Source: CALJFL01 sp036961205
GTDB taxonomy: Bacteria; Pseudomonadota; Gammaproteobacteria; Pseudomonadales; Halieaceae
Direction: 5' to 3'
Assembly (NCBI GenBank): GCA_036961205.1
Contig: JBALVI010000001.1
Span: forward strand, 1,054,001-1,118,000
DNA: 64,000 bases
In this document: piece after piece, positions 60,501 through 64,000 of the stretch
Layout of the letters: every line of letters starts with the position of its first letter
Numbering within the stretch: the first letter of the stretch is position 1
Made by a program: the position numbers and the translations under genes
Notes under the pieces: generated by a model
The model's database searches: none
What the model was told of the DNA's origin: nothing
What the model saw: only the letters and a program-made list of their open reading frames with translations

Positions 60501-61946
60501 GTGAACTCACCAATTATTTACTGGTTCCGACAGGACCTGCGACTATCTGACTTGCCTGCGTTGCTGACTGCAAGCGCGACAGGGCGACCTGTGGTGGCCT
60601 GCTACGTCCTTGATGACGAGGCCCCTGGCGAGTGGGCGATGGGCAGTGCCAGTCGCTGGTGGCTGCATCACAGCTTAACGTCGTTGCAGGCCGATCTGAG
60701 CCGAATAGGCGGTCGCCTGGTGCTGCGTAGCGGGCGTACATTGGACGTACTGGAATCGTTGGTGGCCGAAACCGGCGCGACAGCCATCTATTGTTCACGT
60801 CAATATGAGCCTTGGGCTGCTGCTCTGGAAAACGCTGCCCACGAATTTTTGCAAAAAAGTGCGGTAGATCTAAAGCGCTTCCCCGGATCGTTGCTCTTCG
60901 AACCAGAGTCCATCAAAAATCAGTCGGGTCTGCCATTTAAAGTATTCACTCCATTCTGGCGCGCCTGTAGGCGGCAGGGTGTGGACTTGCCCCGGGCAGA
61001 ACCTGAAAATACCGTTTGGCACGCAGACCCGGTTGTTAGTGAACAACTTGAGGACTGGGCACTGTTGCCTAAGCGCCCGAATTGGGCTGAAGGTTTTGAG
61101 TCGCTGTGGCAGCCAGGCAAGGCCGGCGCAGATGCGCGTATCCAGCACTTTTTTAAAGTCAGCATTGAGAATTACAGTGAAGGGCGTAACCACCCTTCAC
61201 TTGAGACCACCACTCGTTTATCTCCCCACATCCATTTTGGTGAAATTTCTCCGCGAGAGATATGGCAGGCAGCCATGCATGCGCTGCATGAGCAGTCGGT
61301 ACAGCAGGATCAGGTTGACAAGTTTTTGAGTGAACTGGGTTGGCGAGAGTTCTCATATCACTTACTCAGTCACTTCCCGCAATTACCAGAGGCACCTTTT
61401 AAGACGCAGTTCACGGCCTTCCCCTGGCTGGGAACACCGGCAGCGCTCACTGCATGGCAGCGCGGCCAAACTGGCTATCCCATTGTTGATGCTGGCATGC
61501 GTGAACTGTGGCATACCGGCTATATGCACAACCGGGTACGGATGATTGTGGCGTCCTTTTTGACCAAACACCTGTTGGTTCACTGGCGGGCCGGGGCGAA
61601 CTGGTTCTGGGATACCCTGCTGGATGCTGACCTTGCCAGTAATTCCAGTGGTTGGCAGTGGGTCGCAGGCAGCGGTGCTGATGCCTCACCCTACTTTCGT
61701 ATATTTAACCCCATCATCCAGGGGGAAAAGTTCGATAAACAGGGTGATTATGTTCGCCATTGGGTACCTGAAATCGCCGGCCTCCCCAACAAGTACTTGC
61801 ATCAACCCTGGGAGGCTAGCGCTGAGATACTGTCTACCGCCGGTATCTCACTAGGTGAGGATTATCCGCACCCTATTGTTGATCATAGGGAGGCGAGGGA
61901 GGCAGCGCTGTCAGCCTATGGTTCTATTAAAGGCGTCCAGGCCTGA
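60501..61946 (+). CDS. phrB: Deoxyribodipyrimidine photolyase (CPD photolyase)
   Basis: A 481-aa flavin enzyme that repairs cyclobutane pyrimidine dimers with blue light. IIYWFRQDLRLSDLPAL opens the antenna domain; the FAD domain has FLSELGWREFSYHLL, GYPIVDAGMRELWHTGYMHNRVRMIVASFLTKHLLVHW and DADLASNSSGWQWVAGSGADASPYFRIFNP, matching class I photolyases rather than signalling cryptochromes. GTG start at 60501. It stands alone downstream of htpX. Confidence 0.94.
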   Translation: MNSPIIYWFRQDLRLSDLPALLTASATGRPVVACYVLDDEAPGEWAMGSASRWWLHHSLTSLQADLSRIGGRLVLRSGRTLDVLESLVAETGATAIYCSRQYEPWAAALENAAHEFLQKSAVDLKRFPGSLLFEPESIKNQSGLPFKVFTPFWRACRRQGVDLPRAEPENTVWHADPVVSEQLEDWALLPKRPNWAEGFESLWQPGKAGADARIQHFFKVSIENYSEGRNHPSLETTTRLSPHIHFGEISPREIWQAAMHALHEQSVQQDQVDKFLSELGWREFSYHLLSHFPQLPEAPFKTQFTAFPWLGTPAALTAWQRGQTGYPIVDAGMRELWHTGYMHNRVRMIVASFLTKHLLVHWRAGANWFWDTLLDADLASNSSGWQWVAGSGADASPYFRIFNPIIQGEKFDKQGDYVRHWVPEIAGLPNKYLHQPWEASAEILSTAGISLGEDYPHPIVDHREAREAALSAYGSIKGVQA

Positions 61947-62046
61947 TTTAGAATGATGCAGCATCTGTAAAAAGGCGATGCTCAGAAGAGTGCAGCTGAC
62001 GGAAATTTGCTAAAGTGGGCCCCTTTTTGCACACCGATCACAGGTT

Positions 62047-63030
62047 ATGACGATAAAACTCTCAGTTCTCGATCAATCTCTTGCCCGTTCGGCCGACGAG
62101 GCTCCGCAGGCCCTGCAGGAAACTCTGCAAATGGCTCGCCTTAGTGAGAGTCTAGGCTATGAACGCTTTTGGGTGTCTGAACACCACGCCTTTCCGTCAG
62201 TGGCGGGTAGCGCGCCGGAAGTATTACTGGCGGCCCTGGGAGCCGCTACCAAGAGCATACGCCTGGGTTCCGGCGGAATTATGCTGCCTCACTACAGCCC
62301 CTATAAGGTCGCCGAGGTGTTTTCACTGCTGGCCAATTTGTACCCCGATCGGATCGACCTGGGCATAGGCCGAGCGCCTGGCGCGGATATGGCCACTGCC
62401 ACCGCTCTGGCCACTAGCGGTAGGCCCGACTTTCACAAGTTTCCCCAGCAGGTAGAGCAGCTGAGTGCATATCTGTGGCGGGATGACGCAACACCGGTGG
62501 TCAGTCCCAAGCCGCCAGCGGGTTTGCCCCTGTGGATGTTGGGCTCCAGCCCCGATAGCGCTATTTTGGCGGCGCAGCGAGGCCTGCCTTACAACCTGGG
62601 TCTGTTCATCAACCCGCAGGCTGATACCCAATTAATTGAGTACTATAAACGCCAGTTTCAGCCCAGCGCCTTGCAACCCGAGCCCTATGCCATACTGACT
62701 TTTAGTGTCTTTTGTGCAGACTCCGAAGAGCAGGCACTCGCTCTGCAGCTCACTCATGATATCAACCTGTTTCGCTTTTTTACCGGCCAATCCAACGGCC
62801 AGTCGCTGACTCCTCAGGAGGCGCAGCTCTATCCCCTGGGCGGTCAGGAGAGAGCTTTTATCGCCAGCCGGGCCAACAGCCGGGCAGCCGGTACCCCGGA
62901 GCAAGTGCGTGAGAAAGTCACAGCACTGGCGCACACTTTCGCCGCAGATGAGGTGATGGCGGTCACCAATATGTATTATTTTGAGGACAGAAAGCGTTCC
63001 TTTGAACTGCTTAAAGAGGCATTTTCTTGA
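62047..63030 (+). CDS. Luciferase-like flavin monooxygenase (LLM, MsnO8/YhbW type)
   Basis: A 327-aa TIM-barrel protein of the bacterial-luciferase superfamily: LSVLDQSLARSADEAPQAL, FWVSEHHAFPSVAGSAPEVLLAALGAAT, RLGSGGIMLPHYSPYKVAE and DLGIGRAPGADMATATAL define the subgroup. It probably uses reduced FMN; the substrate is unknown. Its stop overlaps the start of the DUF3348 gene. Confidence 0.9.
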   Translation: MTIKLSVLDQSLARSADEAPQALQETLQMARLSESLGYERFWVSEHHAFPSVAGSAPEVLLAALGAATKSIRLGSGGIMLPHYSPYKVAEVFSLLANLYPDRIDLGIGRAPGADMATATALATSGRPDFHKFPQQVEQLSAYLWRDDATPVVSPKPPAGLPLWMLGSSPDSAILAAQRGLPYNLGLFINPQADTQLIEYYKRQFQPSALQPEPYAILTFSVFCADSEEQALALQLTHDINLFRFFTGQSNGQSLTPQEAQLYPLGGQERAFIASRANSRAAGTPEQVREKVTALAHTFAADEVMAVTNMYYFEDRKRSFELLKEAFS

Positions 63031-63749
63031 GCGCTGGTGCGGCGCCGCACGGTTCGAGATTGATCCGATTTTTAGCCGAGCTTGAGGTGGCGGAGGAGCA
63101 GTTGCCGCACGCACGTTTTGTGCAGCGCCTCGGTCAGCTCATTGATCTTGCTGATGCTCTAACACTGTCTGAGACCTTACGTCATTCTGCACCTGTTGCG
63201 GCGGCCATCACGGACAGCTCTGATTGGGAGCCCGAGGGTGAGTTTTTGCGAGTTCGTACCAATCTCGTTAAAGGGATTATGGGTAGCTTTGTGCGAGACG
63301 AAACCCGCAGCCGCATTAGGCTGCCCGAACCGGGCCAGTTCAGCGCAAATCCGAATGAAGCTCGCCATGAGCCCTATGTCAGGTTTTACCGAGCACACCA
63401 GCGGGAAATGGAGCTGCGGATCAAAGGACTCCAGGTTCGGACCAGAGAGTATGCGCAGCGGTTTCCGGGGCAGTTATCGCGTCTTGCCGAGCTGGACCGG
63501 GTTCTGGCAGAGACTTTCGCGGTGAGAACTCGCCAGTGTTTTGCCGTTTTGCCGACGTTGGTCGGCAGCCGATACCGCCTATTGGCGCCTGAGCAGGATC
63601 AATCGCAGATGGAGGTGGTCGAGCAGGCCGGACTTAAGCAGCTGCAGGTAGAGATGCGCGGATTGCTGCTGGCCGAGCTGGATACCCGATTGCTGCCGGT
63701 GCAGGGCTTGGTTGAAGCGATTACCGAGCAAGCGGACGATGCCGCCTAA
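63027..63749 (+). CDS. DUF3348-family protein
   Basis: A 240-aa protein, soluble and Arg/Glu-rich. SRLIRFLAELEVAEEQLPHARFVQRLGQLIDLADALTLSETLR and the FYRAHQREMELRIKGLQVRTREY helix fit DUF3348, a family of unknown function often linked with DUF802 and OmpA-like genes. The start is TTG overlapping the stop of the luciferase-like gene. Confidence 0.78.
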   Translation: MSAGAAPHGSRLIRFLAELEVAEEQLPHARFVQRLGQLIDLADALTLSETLRHSAPVAAAITDSSDWEPEGEFLRVRTNLVKGIMGSFVRDETRSRIRLPEPGQFSANPNEARHEPYVRFYRAHQREMELRIKGLQVRTREYAQRFPGQLSRLAELDRVLAETFAVRTRQCFAVLPTLVGSRYRLLAPEQDQSQMEVVEQAGLKQLQVEMRGLLLAELDTRLLPVQGLVEAITEQADDAA

Positions 63750-63821
63750 CGGGTTCAAAACCGGCTAGTTACGCAGGCTGGGCTTTGGGTTGATGGATTG
63801 TTCCAAAGGGTATAGCTATCC

Positions 63822-63849
63822 TTGAATCCTGCTGCCAATCAGCGATAAT
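63822..63849 (+). promoter_or_regulatory. Putative promoter of the last gene in the window
   Basis: TTGAAT (63822-63827) and GATAAT (63844-63849) are 16 bases apart (4/6 and 5/6 matches). They lie about 110 bases upstream of the ATG at 63961. Confidence 0.5.
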
Positions 63850-63960
63850 GCCCCGCCTCTGGCGTACCCCTTCCTTTTGCGTAACAGGCCCCAGGAACCC
63901 AGAGCAAGCTACCTGTTGCGGGATTAACACAAGCTATCTACCTACTAAAAGACTTCATTC

Positions 63961-64000
63961 TATGACTCGACTACTGTTTGTTGCGGCCTTTTTACTGGGC
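63961..64000 (+). CDS. Start of a membrane or secreted protein (cut by window edge)
   Basis: Only 13 codons are visible, MTRLLFVAAFLLG, a hydrophobic N-terminus typical of a membrane helix or signal sequence. Because DUF3348 genes are often followed by a DUF802 membrane protein, that is a guess for its identity. There is no sequence proof. Confidence 0.5.

Noticed and set aside
1..64000. CRISPR arrays, toxin-antitoxin pairs, restriction-modification or other defence systems
   Set aside because: No regularly spaced repeats and no recognisable nuclease, methylase, toxin or antitoxin genes were seen; the only tandem repeats are the two short duplications in the integrase remnant.

Overview
The window is almost entirely housekeeping chromosome of a gammaproteobacterium. 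The gene orders fadBA, nrdA-nrdB, nadD-rsfS-rlmH-mrdA-rodA-mltB-rlpA-dacA-ybeD-lipB and aspS-(yebC)-ruvCAB-ybgC-tolQRAB-pal-cpoB-queE-queC are typical of that class. The Pseudomonas-like FadB (715 aa), the NrdA with two ATP cones, the DesC-type desaturase and the DUF3348 gene suggest a marine lineage near Halieaceae, Spongiibacteraceae or other Cellvibrionales. That placement is inference, because no rRNA is present.

Layout. 1-5.4 kb: fatty-acid beta-oxidation (fadA partial, fadB), a periplasmic solute-binding protein, a 65-aa orphan and nrdB. 5.5-9 kb: nrdA and a 650-base control region with a NrdR-type box pair and a perfect DnaA box. 9-13.5 kb: argD-argF, grxD, and bfr and bfd with Fur-like boxes. 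13.5-24 kb: proA, nadD, the ribosome-silencing and rod-shape/peptidoglycan genes, and lipB. 24-36.2 kb: prfC, glutathione peroxidase, desaturase, MATE pump, a secreted DUF5329/EEP pair, a PuuA-like glutamine synthetase with a LuxR regulator, an AraC regulator, a lytic transglycosylase and proS. 36.5-48.4 kb: an HU protein with a histone-H1-like tail, fmdB-aspS, a yebC gene reduced to its two ends, ruvCAB, the complete Tol-Pal operon and queEC.

48.47-53.2 kb is the only clear accessory region. It begins at tRNA-Lys(TTT) and carries a decayed tyrosine-integrase 3' end damaged by tandem duplications, and a remnant resembling a YdeI/OmpD-associated protein. Two regulator-centred cassettes follow: LysR with divergent VOC and SnoaL genes, and TetR with a secreted protein and a glyoxalase. 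A REP-like inverted repeat lies between the cassettes and runs into the end of lysR.

53.2-64 kb returns to core-like sequence: a complete urease operon (ureD-A-B-C-E-small membrane gene-F-G, minus strand), htpX with a heat-shock-type promoter, a photolyase, a luciferase-like monooxygenase, a DUF3348 gene and the start of a further gene cut by the window edge.

No clearly new multi-gene system (defence, secretion, biosynthetic) is visible. The most surprising single object is the 29-codon mini-yebC between aspS and ruvC. The next best leads are the small membrane gene inside the urease operon, the three-site operator of the TetR cassette, the REP-extended LysR and the argD transcript that appears to begin with a hairpin.
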